Assembly: GCA_965116695.1 (NCBI GenBank)
Contig: OZ220706.1
Location: forward strand, 2,418,001 to 2,482,000
Reading direction: 5' to 3'
Length of the DNA stretch: 64,000 nt
From: JAJDTT01 sp965116695
GTDB lineage: Bacteria > Acidobacteriota > UBA6911 > RPQK01 > JAJDTT01
Position 1 is the stretch's first letter, and each line of letters begins with the position of its first letter. Shown piece by piece: positions 27,169-36,553 of the stretch. The notes beneath the pieces are model-generated. The model saw nothing but the letters and a program-made list of their open reading frames with translations. It searched no databases and was not told the origin of the DNA. Made by a program: the position numbers and the translations under genes.

Positions 27169-27371
27169 ACAGCGATGATTTCTTGACGGAGAAAGTGAAG
27201 TCGAATGACCTGCGGTCGATCGCGCTCTTCAAAGTGACACCGGACAGCATCCCGCATCGCTGCGTGAAGCTCCGGAAGCGTGTCGGCTTCAGTAAAAATC
27301 GAAACACCCAAGGCACGCGCAGTGAATCCGCTCTCTGGGGCTTCCTCGACGACGAAGACAATCTCCCGCAT
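27165..27371 (-). CDS. hicB: HicB-like antitoxin
   Basis: The 68-residue protein (IVFVVEEAPESGFTARALGV, then ADTLPELHAAMRDAVRCHFE) has the partial RNase H-like fold of short HicB antitoxins, without a visible DNA-binding tail. It lies just upstream of hicA with a 4-nt overlap. Short HicB proteins of this type pair with HicA. Autoregulation by this shorter form cannot be judged from the sequence. Confidence 0.8.
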   Translation of the reverse strand: MREIVFVVEEAPESGFTARALGVSIFTEADTLPELHAAMRDAVRCHFEERDRPQVIRLHFLRQEIIAV

Positions 27372-27377
27372 GGCTGC

Positions 27378-27458
27378 TCAACGATGATACGGCAGCCGAC
27401 AGATATCTCGCCAGTAATGCTGCGCGGTTCGGCAGCAACGGATCTCACCACGGTGCAT
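27378..27458 (-). pseudogene. Possible MazF/PemK-type toxin remnant
   Basis: Two nucleotides after the RHH antitoxin stop, an ATG opens a 26-codon frame beginning MHRGEIRCC, which resembles the MxRGEIWW start of MazF/PemK toxins. It then runs into a stop at 27378 without the core strands. The position right after a CopG/MazE-like antitoxin supports a truncated toxin, but the match is short. Confidence 0.4.
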
Positions 27459-27460
27459 GG

Positions 27461-27715
27461 TCAATCACTCCGTGCACGATCACCCCAAGCGAGGCCCTCT
27501 TCCGGAACGAAAAACTCTCCCGGGGTGGTTGGAAGCCGGCGATAACCGGCCCTGTGCCGCTCTTGCAATTCCGCGTCATCGTAGCGGTCCAATCTGGCTT
27601 GCAAGGCCTCCCGGATAAACGCGGATCGTGTTGTGCCGAGCTGCGGAACGCGTTTGTCAGTCCGTCCCAAGAGTTCCGTGTCCATCGCAATTTCTATTGT
27701 CATCATAGATGTCAT
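27461..27715 (-). CDS. Ribbon-helix-helix (CopG/MazE-like) antitoxin
   Basis: The 84-residue protein begins with an RHH DNA-binding fold (MMTIEIAMDTELLGRTDKRV, then TTRSAFIREALQARLDRYDD) and has an extended acidic tail (ELQERHRAGYRR, GEFFVPEEGLAWGD) of the kind that wraps a MazF toxin. ATG 27715 follows AGGAAGG closely; a start three codons later is possible. Its toxin partner seems reduced to the remnant at 27378-27458, so it may be an orphan antitoxin. Confidence 0.75.
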   Translation of the reverse strand: MTSMMTIEIAMDTELLGRTDKRVPQLGTTRSAFIREALQARLDRYDDAELQERHRAGYRRLPTTPGEFFVPEEGLAWGDRARSD

Positions 27716-27963
27716 TTTCCTTCCTACCATAGTTATTGAGGACGGTGATGCTCTTTACAATACAACGGTCACGCGGCGCGTGCGATGTCCGAACATTCTC
27801 TCCCGGTGGACCGCCAAGACTCGACTTACATGGCCGTTTCAGGCATTGTGGCCGGGGTTCATCGGCGTTTTCCGATTGGCTCGCCGGAAAGAAGCTCGGA
27901 AACGGGAAACGGCCGGCAAACCATAGCGCTGAATAGAGTTAGAATCTTTCAGGAAGGACTCCC

Positions 27964-29577
27964 ATGCCCGGAATGATCGTTGCTCCCCAGCCCGTGGCGG
28001 TGGAAGAGGGGGCCAAGGTCCTGATGTCGGGCGGCAATGCCGTGGACGCCGCCGTCACCTGCGCCCTGGTGCAGTCGGTCGTGAGTCCCCACATGTGCGG
28101 GATCGGAGGCTACATCATCACGACCCTCCACCTCGCCGGCGATTCCGGGGGGAACGGACGCGTCCTGGATGCTCCCGCCGTGGCCGGGTCGAAGGTCTCT
28201 CCCGCCATGTGGGAGAAGGCGGTCCTGGGACCCAACCCGGACGGCTGGGGCTTCTTTCTGAAGGACAAGGTGAACGACCTGGGGTACCAGTCCGTCTGCG
28301 TCCCCGGAGCGGTCAAGGGATTCGCCGCCATGCTGGAGCGTTGGGGAACCCGTTCCTGGCGGGCGGTCCTGGAGCCGGCGGCCAGAATCGCCCGGGAGGG
28401 GTTCGCAGTGGACAAGACCCTGGCCGACGGCTGGAGGGCAAGGCCCGCTTATCCGGAAGCTTCCTGCCTGATGGACTACCTCCAGGGCAACCCCGAGGCG
28501 AGCCGGATCTACCTTAACGACGATGGTCTTCCGCACGAGGTCGGGGATCGGCTCACCAATCCCGACTACGCCTCGACCCTCGAGCACCTGGCCGAACACG
28601 GCCCCGAAGATTTCTATCGCGGGGAACTGGCGGAGGCCATAGGCGGCGACCTCGCGGCCAACGGCAGCTTCGTGACCGCAGGCGACCTGGCCGGCTACCG
28701 GCTCCGGGATCCGGAGCCGGTCGTGGGAAACTATCGGGGATATCGGGTCGTCAGCGCCCAGCCTCCCCACGGAGGACCGACCCTGGCGGCCATCCTGAAC
28801 ATCCTGGAAGGCTGGGACCTTTCCGGCCTGGGACACAACTCCCCGGCCTATATCGAGCGCGTTGCCATGGCCATGAAGGCCGCCTTCGCGGATCGGAGCC
28901 TCCATCTGGCCGATCCCGATTTCGTGGACGTCCCCGTGGACTGGATGACCTCCAAGGCACGCGCCTCCCACTGGCGCCGGACCATCGAGGAGGGCGGCGC
29001 AATCACGGTGGAGCCCATGGCGCCGGAACCTCCCGACACGACCCAGGTCAGCGTGGTGGACTCGCTGGGAAACTGCGTCTCGCTGACCCACTCCCTGGGG
29101 ATGTCGTCCGGAGTGATCACGCCGGGCCTGGGCTTCATGTACAACAACTCCATGATCAACTTCCACCCCCTGGCCGGGCATCCCAACTCCATCGCGCCGG
29201 GCAAGGGGCGAACCACCGGAATGACGCCGACCCTGGTCTACCAAGGGGACCGCCCGGTGGTGGTGATCGGCGCGCCGGGGGCGACCCGAATCATCACCTC
29301 GGTCCTCCAGGTCCTGGTCAACATCCTGGATTTCGGGATGAGCGCCAGCGACGCCGTGCTGGCTCCCCGTTTCGACTGCCAGGGAGAACTGATCCGCTGC
29401 CAGGCCCGGATCCCCGAATTCGTCTGCGCCCAGGTCCGCCGGAACCATCCCATCGAGCGGCTGCCCCTGAGCCACGGGGGGATGGGACTGGTTCACGCCA
29501 TCGTCATCGATCCCGAGACGGGACAACTCTCGGGAGGCGCCGACACCGGCAGCGGCGGGATGGCTCTGCTAACCTGA
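27964..29577 (+). CDS. ggt: Gamma-glutamyltransferase-family protein
   Basis: The 537-residue protein has the GGT fold: GGNAVDAAVTCALVQSVVSPHMCGIGG near the start, AQPPHGGPTLAAILNIL in the large subunit, and the autoprocessing site at Thr359 in DTTQVSVVDSLGN, followed by SGVITPGLGFMYNN and MTPTLVYQGDRPV. The usual TTHxS has Gln in place of His after the two Thr residues. There is no signal peptide, unlike periplasmic glutathione-degrading GGTs, so a cytoplasmic gamma-glutamyl or cephalosporin-acylase-type hydrolase is likely. AGGAAGGA lies 6 nt before the ATG. It precedes the formate dehydrogenase genes by 19 nt and may share their transcript. Confidence 0.88.
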   Translation: MPGMIVAPQPVAVEEGAKVLMSGGNAVDAAVTCALVQSVVSPHMCGIGGYIITTLHLAGDSGGNGRVLDAPAVAGSKVSPAMWEKAVLGPNPDGWGFFLKDKVNDLGYQSVCVPGAVKGFAAMLERWGTRSWRAVLEPAARIAREGFAVDKTLADGWRARPAYPEASCLMDYLQGNPEASRIYLNDDGLPHEVGDRLTNPDYASTLEHLAEHGPEDFYRGELAEAIGGDLAANGSFVTAGDLAGYRLRDPEPVVGNYRGYRVVSAQPPHGGPTLAAILNILEGWDLSGLGHNSPAYIERVAMAMKAAFADRSLHLADPDFVDVPVDWMTSKARASHWRRTIEEGGAITVEPMAPEPPDTTQVSVVDSLGNCVSLTHSLGMSSGVITPGLGFMYNNSMINFHPLAGHPNSIAPGKGRTTGMTPTLVYQGDRPVVVIGAPGATRIITSVLQVLVNILDFGMSASDAVLAPRFDCQGELIRCQARIPEFVCAQVRRNHPIERLPLSHGGMGLVHAIVIDPETGQLSGGADTGSGGMALLT

Positions 29578-29596
29578 CGCCCGGAGGGATTGCCCC

Positions 29597-31369
29597 ATGA
29601 GCCAGAACCTGATCGCGCTGCAGAACAAGTTCCTGGGGCACGGACAGACCGTCTACGACGAACTCTCGAAGCTCCACGAACGGCAGGGCTACATCGGCGA
29701 CCGGGACATCGACCGCCTGGCGCGCCAGCACCGCCTGCCTCCGCAGCAGATCCGGGCCACGGCCAAGTTCTACGAGGAACTCTCCCACGATCGGCCGGCC
29801 GAACGGTCCATCAAGGTCTGCAACGGCGAGGCTTGCCGCGTCGCCGGTTTCGTTTCCTGCGAGAAAAAGCTCCTGGAAGCCTGCGGCCTCGACGCTCCCG
29901 GGGGCGTCGGCGCCAACGGGGTGCGGGTGGAGCACGTCACCTGTCTCGGCTATTGCGGCTTGGGACCCAACGTCATGCTGGACAATGAGCCGGTCAGCAT
30001 GGCCGGTGAAGGTGCCCTCAAGTCGGTGTTGGAATACGCCCGGTCGGACGCTCCTCACGGACTGGTCGAACCCAACAACCCGATCCACATGCCGCGTGAC
30101 GGGGAACCCTGCATCCTGCTCAGGCGGTTCGACCGGGACGTCGTGTCTCTCCGGGGCGCCCGCGATGCCGGAGCCTACGGTTCTCTGGAGAAGGCTCTCG
30201 CATCCATGAGTCCGCAGCAGGTGATCGACGAAATCAAGACCAGCCAACTTCGCGGACGGGGTGGAGCCGGATTTCCGTCGGGGATCAAGCTGGAAACGGT
30301 GTCGCGTTCCGCTTCGGCCGACGGCCGCAAGTTTGTGGTGGTCAACTGCGACGAGGGGGACGCCGGCTCCTACATCGACAAGGAACTGATGGAGCGCGAT
30401 CCCCACACCCAGTTGGAAGGCGCCCTGCTGGCCGCTTATTCGTGCGGCGCCCAGGAGGTCATCCTCTACATCCGTTTCGAGTACCCCCGCCTGCTTCGAG
30501 TCATGCGCCAGGCGATCGCCGAGGCCGAGGAAGCAGGCTTGGCGGGCGCCAATATCCTGGGAAGCGATTTCTCCTGCGGCGTGCGGATCGTCATGGGGCA
30601 GGGGGCCTATATCTGCGGCGAGGAAACTTCCCTTCTCCGGTCTATCGAAGGTGTCCCCGCCCTCGTCAGCTTCAAACCGCCGTTCCCGGCCGAGAAGGGG
30701 CTCTACGGCTGCCCCACGGCGGTGAACAACGTCGAGACGCTCCACAACCTCCCCTGGATCATCGAACATGGCGGGGAGGCCTACGCCGCATTCGGACATG
30801 GGAAATCCCGGGGCACCAAGCTGGTCAGCCTCAACACCCGGGTCCGGCGGCCGGGGCTCTACGAGATCGAGTTGGGCGTCACCCTGCGTGACCTGATCTT
30901 CCGCCGCGCCGGCGGGATGGCGCCCGGAGAGGTCTTCAAGGCGGTCCAGGTGGGAGGTCCTCTGGGAGGCATCCTGCCCGAGAGCAAGCTGGACACCCCC
31001 TTGGCCTTCGAGACCATGGCCGAAGCCGGCGGCATTCTGGGGCATGCCGGCGTGGTCGTCTATTCCCAACGGGACGATCTGGTGGAGATCGGCCGGGCCC
31101 TGATGGCCTTTTGCGCCGTGGAAAGCTGCGGCAAGTGCTTCCCCTGCCGCATCGGCGCCGTGCGGGGTACCGAAATGTTCGACCAGTTCCTGGACCCCGA
31201 CGGCTCCGGAGTGACCGACGACAAGCTGCAGTTGCTCTCGGAATTGTGCGAGACCATGAAGTACGGCAGCCTTTGCGCGTTGGGCGGGATGATCCCCATT
31301 CCCATCGAGAATTTAATGGAATTCTTTCCCGAAGAGATCGACCGATACAGGCGAGGAATGAGGCAATAG
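29597..31369 (+). CDS. NAD-linked formate dehydrogenase/complex I-type diaphorase, NuoE-NuoF fusion
   Basis: The 590-residue protein fuses a NuoE/FdsG-like [2Fe-2S] thioredoxin domain (residues 1-150; Cys75, Cys80, Cys116, Cys120) to a NuoF/FdsB-like NADH/FMN domain. The latter has the NADH-binding RGRGGAGFPSG at 219-229, FMN contacts VVNCDEGDAGSY at 248-259 and the N3 [4Fe-4S] site Cys511, Cys514, Cys517 and Cys560. It would pass electrons from the molybdenum subunit encoded next to NAD+. GGAGGG is 8 nt before ATG 29597. In well-known Fds enzymes the two parts are separate proteins. Confidence 0.92.
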   Translation: MSQNLIALQNKFLGHGQTVYDELSKLHERQGYIGDRDIDRLARQHRLPPQQIRATAKFYEELSHDRPAERSIKVCNGEACRVAGFVSCEKKLLEACGLDAPGGVGANGVRVEHVTCLGYCGLGPNVMLDNEPVSMAGEGALKSVLEYARSDAPHGLVEPNNPIHMPRDGEPCILLRRFDRDVVSLRGARDAGAYGSLEKALASMSPQQVIDEIKTSQLRGRGGAGFPSGIKLETVSRSASADGRKFVVVNCDEGDAGSYIDKELMERDPHTQLEGALLAAYSCGAQEVILYIRFEYPRLLRVMRQAIAEAEEAGLAGANILGSDFSCGVRIVMGQGAYICGEETSLLRSIEGVPALVSFKPPFPAEKGLYGCPTAVNNVETLHNLPWIIEHGGEAYAAFGHGKSRGTKLVSLNTRVRRPGLYEIELGVTLRDLIFRRAGGMAPGEVFKAVQVGGPLGGILPESKLDTPLAFETMAEAGGILGHAGVVVYSQRDDLVEIGRALMAFCAVESCGKCFPCRIGAVRGTEMFDQFLDPDGSGVTDDKLQLLSELCETMKYGSLCALGGMIPIPIENLMEFFPEEIDRYRRGMRQ

Positions 31370-31472
31370 TCGAGAGGATTAAGAGGGGGACCAGACTGTC
31401 CCCGGTCCCAGGCGCGTAGGCGTTGTCCCTTAAAACGTAGTAGACTGGTCGGCACCGCTTAGGAAACCACTT

Positions 31473-34292
31473 ATGAGCCAACGGAATGGGCACGTTGCCG
31501 CGACCATTGACGGGCGATCCGTCACCGTCCCTCGCGGAGCGACCATTCTGGAAGCCATGAAGCCCATCGGGCGCACCGTTCCCACGCTCTGCTACTCCGA
31601 TCGCATGGAGCCGTTCGGCGCCTGCCGGACCTGCCTGGTGGAGCAGGATGGAGGCAAGCCGGTGGCGTCCTGTCATACGCAGGTTCGGGACGGGGGCGTC
31701 TACATCACGCGATCGCCGTTGCTCACCCGCCTGCGGCGCAACATCACCGAGCTGATCGTCTCGGACCATCCGCTCGAATGCCTGGACTGCACCGCCAACG
31801 GGCGTTGCGAGCTCCAGTCCCTGGCCCAGGACGTGGGCCTGCGCACCCCCCGTTACGAGAACCCGCGCACGCACACGCCACCCATGGACAACACCCATCC
31901 CTTCATCAAGCTGGAGATGGACAAGTGCATCGGCTGCGCCCGGTGCGTGCGGGCGTGCGACGAGATCCAGGGTTCCTTCATCCTGGGAATGTCCGGCCGC
32001 GGGTACGACGTCCAGGTCATCGCCGGCAATGACACCGGTTTCGAGGAGGCCGACTGCGTCAGTTGCGGACAGTGCGTGTTCGAGTGTCCCGTGGCCGCCC
32101 TGGAGGAGACCCAGACCCGGGCCCACGGCCTGCCGGACGAGACCGTCGCCACCACCTGCAGCTACTGCGGGGTCGGCTGCTCGCTGAACGTGAACATGAA
32201 AGACGGCGAGATCGTCAACATCGAGCCGAATCCCGAGGGAAGCGCGAACCTGGGCCACACCTGCGTCAAGGGCCGGTTCGCCCATCAGTTCGGCAAGAGC
32301 AAGGACCGTCTGCGGGTACCGCTGATCAAGGACGGCGAAGGCAACTTCCGGGAAGCCTCATGGGACGAAGCGTTCGACCTGATCGCCCGCAAGCTGCTGG
32401 AGGTCCGGGAACGGTACGGTCCGGAAGGGTTCGCCTTCATCAGCTCTTCCCGCTGCACCAACGAAGAGAATTTCCTGACCCAGAAGTTCACCCGCACCAT
32501 CATGCGGACCAACTCGGTGGACAACTGCTCGCGGGTCTGCCACTCCCCATCCGCCTACGCTCTGGGGGCCGCATTGGGGACGGGGGCCGGGACCAACAGC
32601 TTCCAGGACGTGGAAGAGTCGAAGCTGCTCATGATCGTGGGCGCCAATCCCACCGAGGCGCACCCGGTCTTCGGCGCCCGGATGAAGCAGGCTGTCCTCA
32701 AGGGCTGCCAACTCATCGTGCTGGATCCACGGAACACGGAGCTGGCTCGATGGTCGGACCTGCACCTGCCGTTGAAGCCCGGCTCCAACGTGGCCGTGAT
32801 CAACGCCATGCAGCACGTCCTGCTCACGGAAGGGCTCATCGACCAGGAATTCATCGACCGGTACAGCGAAGGCTTCGACGAACTCCGGGCCGAGTTGGCG
32901 TCCTGCACGCCCGAGTGGGCCGGCGAGATCAGCGGGGTGGAGCCCGGCCTGATCCGGAAGGCGGCCCGGATGTATGCGGCCAGCGGCGCCAGCCAGATCC
33001 TGTGGGGTCTGGGAGTGACCGAGGCCGGACACGGCTCCAACGCCGTCTTCGGCATGATCAACATGGCGGTCATGACCGGCAACATCGGCCGTCCCGGCAC
33101 CGGGACCTGTCCCATCCGGGGACAGAACAACGTGCAGGGCGCATCCGACATGGGCGCGTTGCCCAACGTCTTCAGCGACTACCGCAAGACCACCGATCCC
33201 CAGGCGCGGGCCGAGCACGAGGCGGTCTGGGGTTGTTCCATGCCGGACAACGCCGGACTGCGCATTCCCGACATGTTCGACGCGGCCCACGAGGGCACTC
33301 TCAAGGCCATGTACGTGCTGGCCGAAGACATTGCCCAGTCGGACCCGGACACGGCCCACGTAGTGGGGGCCCTGGAGAATCTGGACTTCCTGGTGGTCCA
33401 GGACATTTTCATGTGCGAGACGGCCAAGTACGCCGACGTGGTGCTGCCCGGATCCACCTTCCTGGAAAAAAACGGCACCTTCACCAACTCCGATCGCCGG
33501 ATCCAGCCGGTCCGCGAAGTGGCGGCGCCTCCCGGAGAACTCATGGCCGACGGAGACGTGGTCAACACGGTGGCCCGGCGGATGGGTTTCGACCTGGGGT
33601 TCGACGACGGTCCGGGGACTCCCATCGACCCCAGCCGGATCATGGACGAGATCGCCCGGCTCACCCCCAAATGGGGCGGCGTCCGCTACGACCGGCTGGA
33701 GAAGGAGGGCTTTCTCCAGTGGCCCTGCTGGGACGAGAATCATCCGGGAACGGAGATCGTCCACGAGGGAGGTGACTTCCTGCGCGGCAAGGCGCAGTTG
33801 ACGGTCACTCCCTGGCAGGAACCGGGAGAGCTGCCCGACGACGAGTTCCCCTTCTATCTCACCACCGGCCGCATGCTCTTCCACTACAACGTGGGCACCC
33901 AGACCCGCCGCACCGCCGTGAGCAAGCTGGACAAGGCCCGCGAAGAGAAGGTTCGCATCCATCCCCGCGACGCCCGCTCCCTGGGCATCGAGGAAGGGGA
34001 ACTGGTGGACGTCATCTCCCGCCGGGGACGGGTTCGGGTCAAGGCCGAGATCACCAAGGCCAGCAACGTGGGCACCGTCTTCATGACCTTCCACTATCCC
34101 GAGACCCGCACCAACATCCTGGTGGGAGACGCCAAGGACGAGTTCACCGGTTGTCCCGAGTACAAGGTGAGCGCGGTTCGGTTGGAGAAGGTGGCCGCCG
34201 GGATCGAAGAGAGCTTCGAGTTTCCCGGCGTGACCATCGAAGGCGAACCGGTGCCGGTGGACCACCGGGAGCCGGCCCTGGCCAAGGCCTGA
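31473..34292 (+). CDS. fdhF: Formate dehydrogenase catalytic subunit (molybdopterin, NuoG-like N-terminus)
   Basis: The 939-residue protein has, in order: a [2Fe-2S] ferredoxin domain (Cys40, Cys51, Cys54, Cys67), the His-Cys cluster (SDHPLECLDCTANGRC), two [4Fe-4S] motifs (CIGCARCVRAC at 152; CVSCGQCVFEC at 195), a third before the molybdenum domain (CSYCGVGCSLNV at 229) and the bis-MGD catalytic domain. The catalytic residue is Cys356 in RVCHSPS, so this is a cysteine, not selenocysteine, enzyme. A C-terminal MopB-dimer fold (TRRTAVSKLDK, LVDVISRRGRVRV) follows. With the preceding NuoE-NuoF gene it should oxidise formate to CO2 and make NADH. AGGA is 8 nt upstream. No fdhD is in the window. 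Confidence 0.95.
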   Translation: MSQRNGHVAATIDGRSVTVPRGATILEAMKPIGRTVPTLCYSDRMEPFGACRTCLVEQDGGKPVASCHTQVRDGGVYITRSPLLTRLRRNITELIVSDHPLECLDCTANGRCELQSLAQDVGLRTPRYENPRTHTPPMDNTHPFIKLEMDKCIGCARCVRACDEIQGSFILGMSGRGYDVQVIAGNDTGFEEADCVSCGQCVFECPVAALEETQTRAHGLPDETVATTCSYCGVGCSLNVNMKDGEIVNIEPNPEGSANLGHTCVKGRFAHQFGKSKDRLRVPLIKDGEGNFREASWDEAFDLIARKLLEVRERYGPEGFAFISSSRCTNEENFLTQKFTRTIMRTNSVDNCSRVCHSPSAYALGAALGTGAGTNSFQDVEESKLLMIVGANPTEAHPVFGARMKQAVLKGCQLIVLDPRNTELARWSDLHLPLKPGSNVAVINAMQHVLLTEGLIDQEFIDRYSEGFDELRAELASCTPEWAGEISGVEPGLIRKAARMYAASGASQILWGLGVTEAGHGSNAVFGMINMAVMTGNIGRPGTGTCPIRGQNNVQGASDMGALPNVFSDYRKTTDPQARAEHEAVWGCSMPDNAGLRIPDMFDAAHEGTLKAMYVLAEDIAQSDPDTAHVVGALENLDFLVVQDIFMCETAKYADVVLPGSTFLEKNGTFTNSDRRIQPVREVAAPPGELMADGDVVNTVARRMGFDLGFDDGPGTPIDPSRIMDEIARLTPKWGGVRYDRLEKEGFLQWPCWDENHPGTEIVHEGGDFLRGKAQLTVTPWQEPGELPDDEFPFYLTTGRMLFHYNVGTQTRRTAVSKLDKAREEKVRIHPRDARSLGIEEGELVDVISRRGRVRVKAEITKASNVGTVFMTFHYPETRTNILVGDAKDEFTGCPEYKVSAVRLEKVAAGIEESFEFPGVTIEGEPVPVDHREPALAKA

Positions 34293-34310
34293 CGGCCATT
34301 TGCCGAAACG

Positions 34311-34430
34311 CAGGGGCACCCCTTGCGTGTGGGCTCTTTGCTGCCCACCTGAACCCATCCTATAGGGACCACGGAAACAGCCCGTCGAGTGGCCCGTCGG
34401 CGGAGGGCGGCCACAAGGGCGCGCCCCTAC
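34311..34430. repeat. Paired GTAGGGGC palindromic repeat, copy 2
   Basis: The left arm starts caggggcaccccttg at 34311 and the right arm ends gcgcccctac at about 34430. Both match the arms of the element at 24267-24352, with the same inverted layout but a longer spacer. The element fills nearly the whole gap between the convergent formate dehydrogenase and Ldh genes and overlaps the Ldh stop codon. Confidence 0.65.
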
Positions 34431-35470
34431 GAATTGACCCCGAAATACTCCATCTGGCGGCGGATCTGATTCCAGGTTTCGTCGTCCACCTCGATGCCTT
34501 CCGCCTCCCGCCTCCGGGCGCTCCGGAATTCCGGCTCGCCGGGGAGCAGGATCTCCTGGAAACCGGGAGCCAGTCGGCTGGTCCGGATGTGGGCGATCAT
34601 GGCGTCCAGTTCGTCGTAATAGGTCTCCAGGCCGGTGAAGTGCTCGATGTGGTAGACGGTCAGGAGCACTCCGTTGCTGACGAACTTGGGGGCGCCGGCC
34701 GCGCAGCCCTCCCCGCCCATGGCCCCTCCCATGACCTCCACCATCATCGACAGGCCGTAGCCCTTGTGAGCCACCACCCCGCCCAGAGGAAGGAGCGCCC
34801 CGGGCGGATCGGATTTCACCTGCCTCGGATCGGTGGTGGGCCGGCCCCGGGCGTCCACGGCCCAACCCTCGGGGATGGATTCGCCGCGGTTGATGGCCAC
34901 TCGGACCTTGCCTTCGGCGACCACGGACGTGGTCATGTCCAATAGCAGCGGCTCATGTCCCCGGCGGGGCGCGGCGAAGGCCATGGGATTGGTGGACAGC
35001 CGGCCTGTCCGGCCCCCGAAGGGGACCACCTGAGCCCCCAGGTGGCCGGCGTTGGCGAAGAGCTGGGCCATGAAACCGGCCCGGGCGGCCATCAGCGGAT
35101 AGGCGCCCACCCGGCCGATATGGCAGGTGTTGCGCAGCGTGACCGTCGCAATCCCATGGTCTCGAGCCTTGTCCATGGCGATGCGGGTCGCGAAGGCGGC
35201 GCCCACCTGCCCCAGGGCGCCGCCCCCGTCCACCACGGCCGAGCAGGGACGCTCCCGGACGACCCTGGGCCGGGCGCCGGGATTGAAGCGGCCGTCGCGA
35301 ATCCCCTGGGCGTACTCGTAGAACCGGATGGCTCCATGGGAATCGTGGCCGAAGAGGCTCGACTCCACCAGGTGGTCCACCACGGCCCGGGCGTCCTCGG
35401 GACGGCAACCCGCGGCCTGGAACAGCCGGTAGCCGATTTCCCTCAGAGATTGGGGTGCGAATCTGGGCAA
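34427..35470 (-). CDS. Ldh-family (malate/L-lactate/ureidoglycolate-type) NAD(P) oxidoreductase 2
   Basis: The 347-residue protein is a type II malate/L-lactate dehydrogenase family member: LVESSLFGHDSHGAIR at 36-50, TLRNTCHIGRVGAYPLMAARA carrying the catalytic His, LSTNPMAFAAPRRG, LDMTTSVVAEGKVR and LGGVVAHKGYGLSMMVE. These enzymes oxidise 2-hydroxy acids with NAD(P). The start is TTG 35470, with AAAGGA 8 nt upstream; no in-frame ATG is close. It is separated by 27 nt from its tandem homologue at 35498, and the two clearly arose by duplication. The substrate is unknown. Confidence 0.9.
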   Translation of the reverse strand: MPRFAPQSLREIGYRLFQAAGCRPEDARAVVDHLVESSLFGHDSHGAIRFYEYAQGIRDGRFNPGARPRVVRERPCSAVVDGGGALGQVGAAFATRIAMDKARDHGIATVTLRNTCHIGRVGAYPLMAARAGFMAQLFANAGHLGAQVVPFGGRTGRLSTNPMAFAAPRRGHEPLLLDMTTSVVAEGKVRVAINRGESIPEGWAVDARGRPTTDPRQVKSDPPGALLPLGGVVAHKGYGLSMMVEVMGGAMGGEGCAAGAPKFVSNGVLLTVYHIEHFTGLETYYDELDAMIAHIRTSRLAPGFQEILLPGEPEFRSARRREAEGIEVDDETWNQIRRQMEYFGVNS

Positions 35471-35497
35471 GAAGACATTCCTTTCCTGAGCCGAATC

Positions 35498-36553
35498 CTA
35501 GCCCGTGGGCGGAATGGGCAAGCCGAAGCGTTCCAGGTCCGCGCCGATGAGAGACCAGGTCTTGTCGTCGAGGTCGATTCCATCCGTTTCCCTCCGGCGG
35601 GCCGACCGGAGCTCCGGCTCCCCCGGAAGCAGGATCTCTTCGAATCCGGGCGCGGGAGGACTGGACCGCACGTACCGGATCAGCGCCTCCACCTCCTGGT
35701 AGTAGTCTTCCGGGTCGATGAAGTGATCGATCCGGTGGACCACCAGGAGCATGCCGTTGCTGACCATCTCCGACTCGCCGACGCAACACCCCTGGCCGCT
35801 CAGCGCCCCGGCCAGAAGCTCCACCATGAGGCTCATGCCGTAGCCCTTGTGGGAAGCGATTCCCCCCAGGGGCAGGATGGCGCCCCCCGGCGTGGCGCCG
35901 AAACTGTCGGGATCGGTGGTCGGGCGTCCCTCGTGATCGATGAGCCATCCTTCCGGAACCCGCTTCCCGGCGTAGGAGGCGACCCGCACCTTGCCCTCGG
36001 CGGCCACCGACGTGGTCATGTCCAGGAAGATGGGCTCCGCGTCGCGCCGGGGCGCCGAAAAAGCCAGGGGGTCGGTGGTGAGACGCGCGTCGATGCCTCC
36101 GAAGGGGGCGATCTGGTTCCCGAAGCGTCCGCCGTTGACGAAGGCCTGGGCGATCATTCCGGCCCGGGCCACCATCAGCGGGTAGGCCCCGACCCGGCCC
36201 ACGTGGCTGGTGTTGCGCAGCGAGACCGCCGCCACTCCATGGCGGGAGGCCTTTTCCATGGCCAGGCGGGTGGCGAAGGCGGCGCCCACCTGCCCCAGCG
36301 CGCCGGCGGCGTCCACCACCGCGCAGGAGGGATGGTCCCGCACCACCCTGGGTTGGGCCTTGGCCTGGAAACGCCCCGTCCGGATGGCCTCCATGTATTC
36401 AGGGTAGCGGATGACCCCATGGGAATCGTGGCCGAAGAGGTTCGACTCCACCAGATGATGGGTGACGACTCTCGCGTCGGCCGGGTCGCATCCGGCGGCC
36501 TCGAACAACTGGTGGCCGATCCGGCGCAAGGTTTCGGCTTGGACTACGGGCAC
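35498..36553 (-). CDS. Ldh-family NAD(P) oxidoreductase 1
   Basis: The 351-residue protein closely parallels its downstream neighbour: LVESNLFGHDSHGVIRY, SLRNTSHVGRVGAYPLMVAR with the catalytic His, LTTDPLAFSAPRRD, LDMTTSVAAEGKVR and LGGIASHKGYGMSLMVE. GTG 36553 is chosen because GGAGA lies about 8 nt before it and the conserved body starts there (VVQAETLRRIGHQLFEAAG). The frame open to 36676 adds unconserved residues. It is divergent from the triplicated PhyH genes. It probably oxidises a 2-hydroxy acid different from that of its paralogue. Confidence 0.9.
   Translation of the reverse strand: MPVVQAETLRRIGHQLFEAAGCDPADARVVTHHLVESNLFGHDSHGVIRYPEYMEAIRTGRFQAKAQPRVVRDHPSCAVVDAAGALGQVGAAFATRLAMEKASRHGVAAVSLRNTSHVGRVGAYPLMVARAGMIAQAFVNGGRFGNQIAPFGGIDARLTTDPLAFSAPRRDAEPIFLDMTTSVAAEGKVRVASYAGKRVPEGWLIDHEGRPTTDPDSFGATPGGAILPLGGIASHKGYGMSLMVELLAGALSGQGCCVGESEMVSNGMLLVVHRIDHFIDPEDYYQEVEALIRYVRSSPPAPGFEEILLPGEPELRSARRRETDGIDLDDKTWSLIGADLERFGLPIPPTG

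Noticed and set aside
27949..29526. 525-codon minus-strand frame opposite GGT
   Set aside because: Shadow; no motif, while the plus strand has the full GGT signature.
31356..31472. A separate small gene between the two formate dehydrogenase genes
   Set aside because: No credible start and coding pattern; only a short GGGACC/GGTCCC hairpin.
32358..34865. 835-codon minus-strand frame over the formate dehydrogenase
   Set aside because: Antisense shadow of an unmistakable molybdopterin enzyme.
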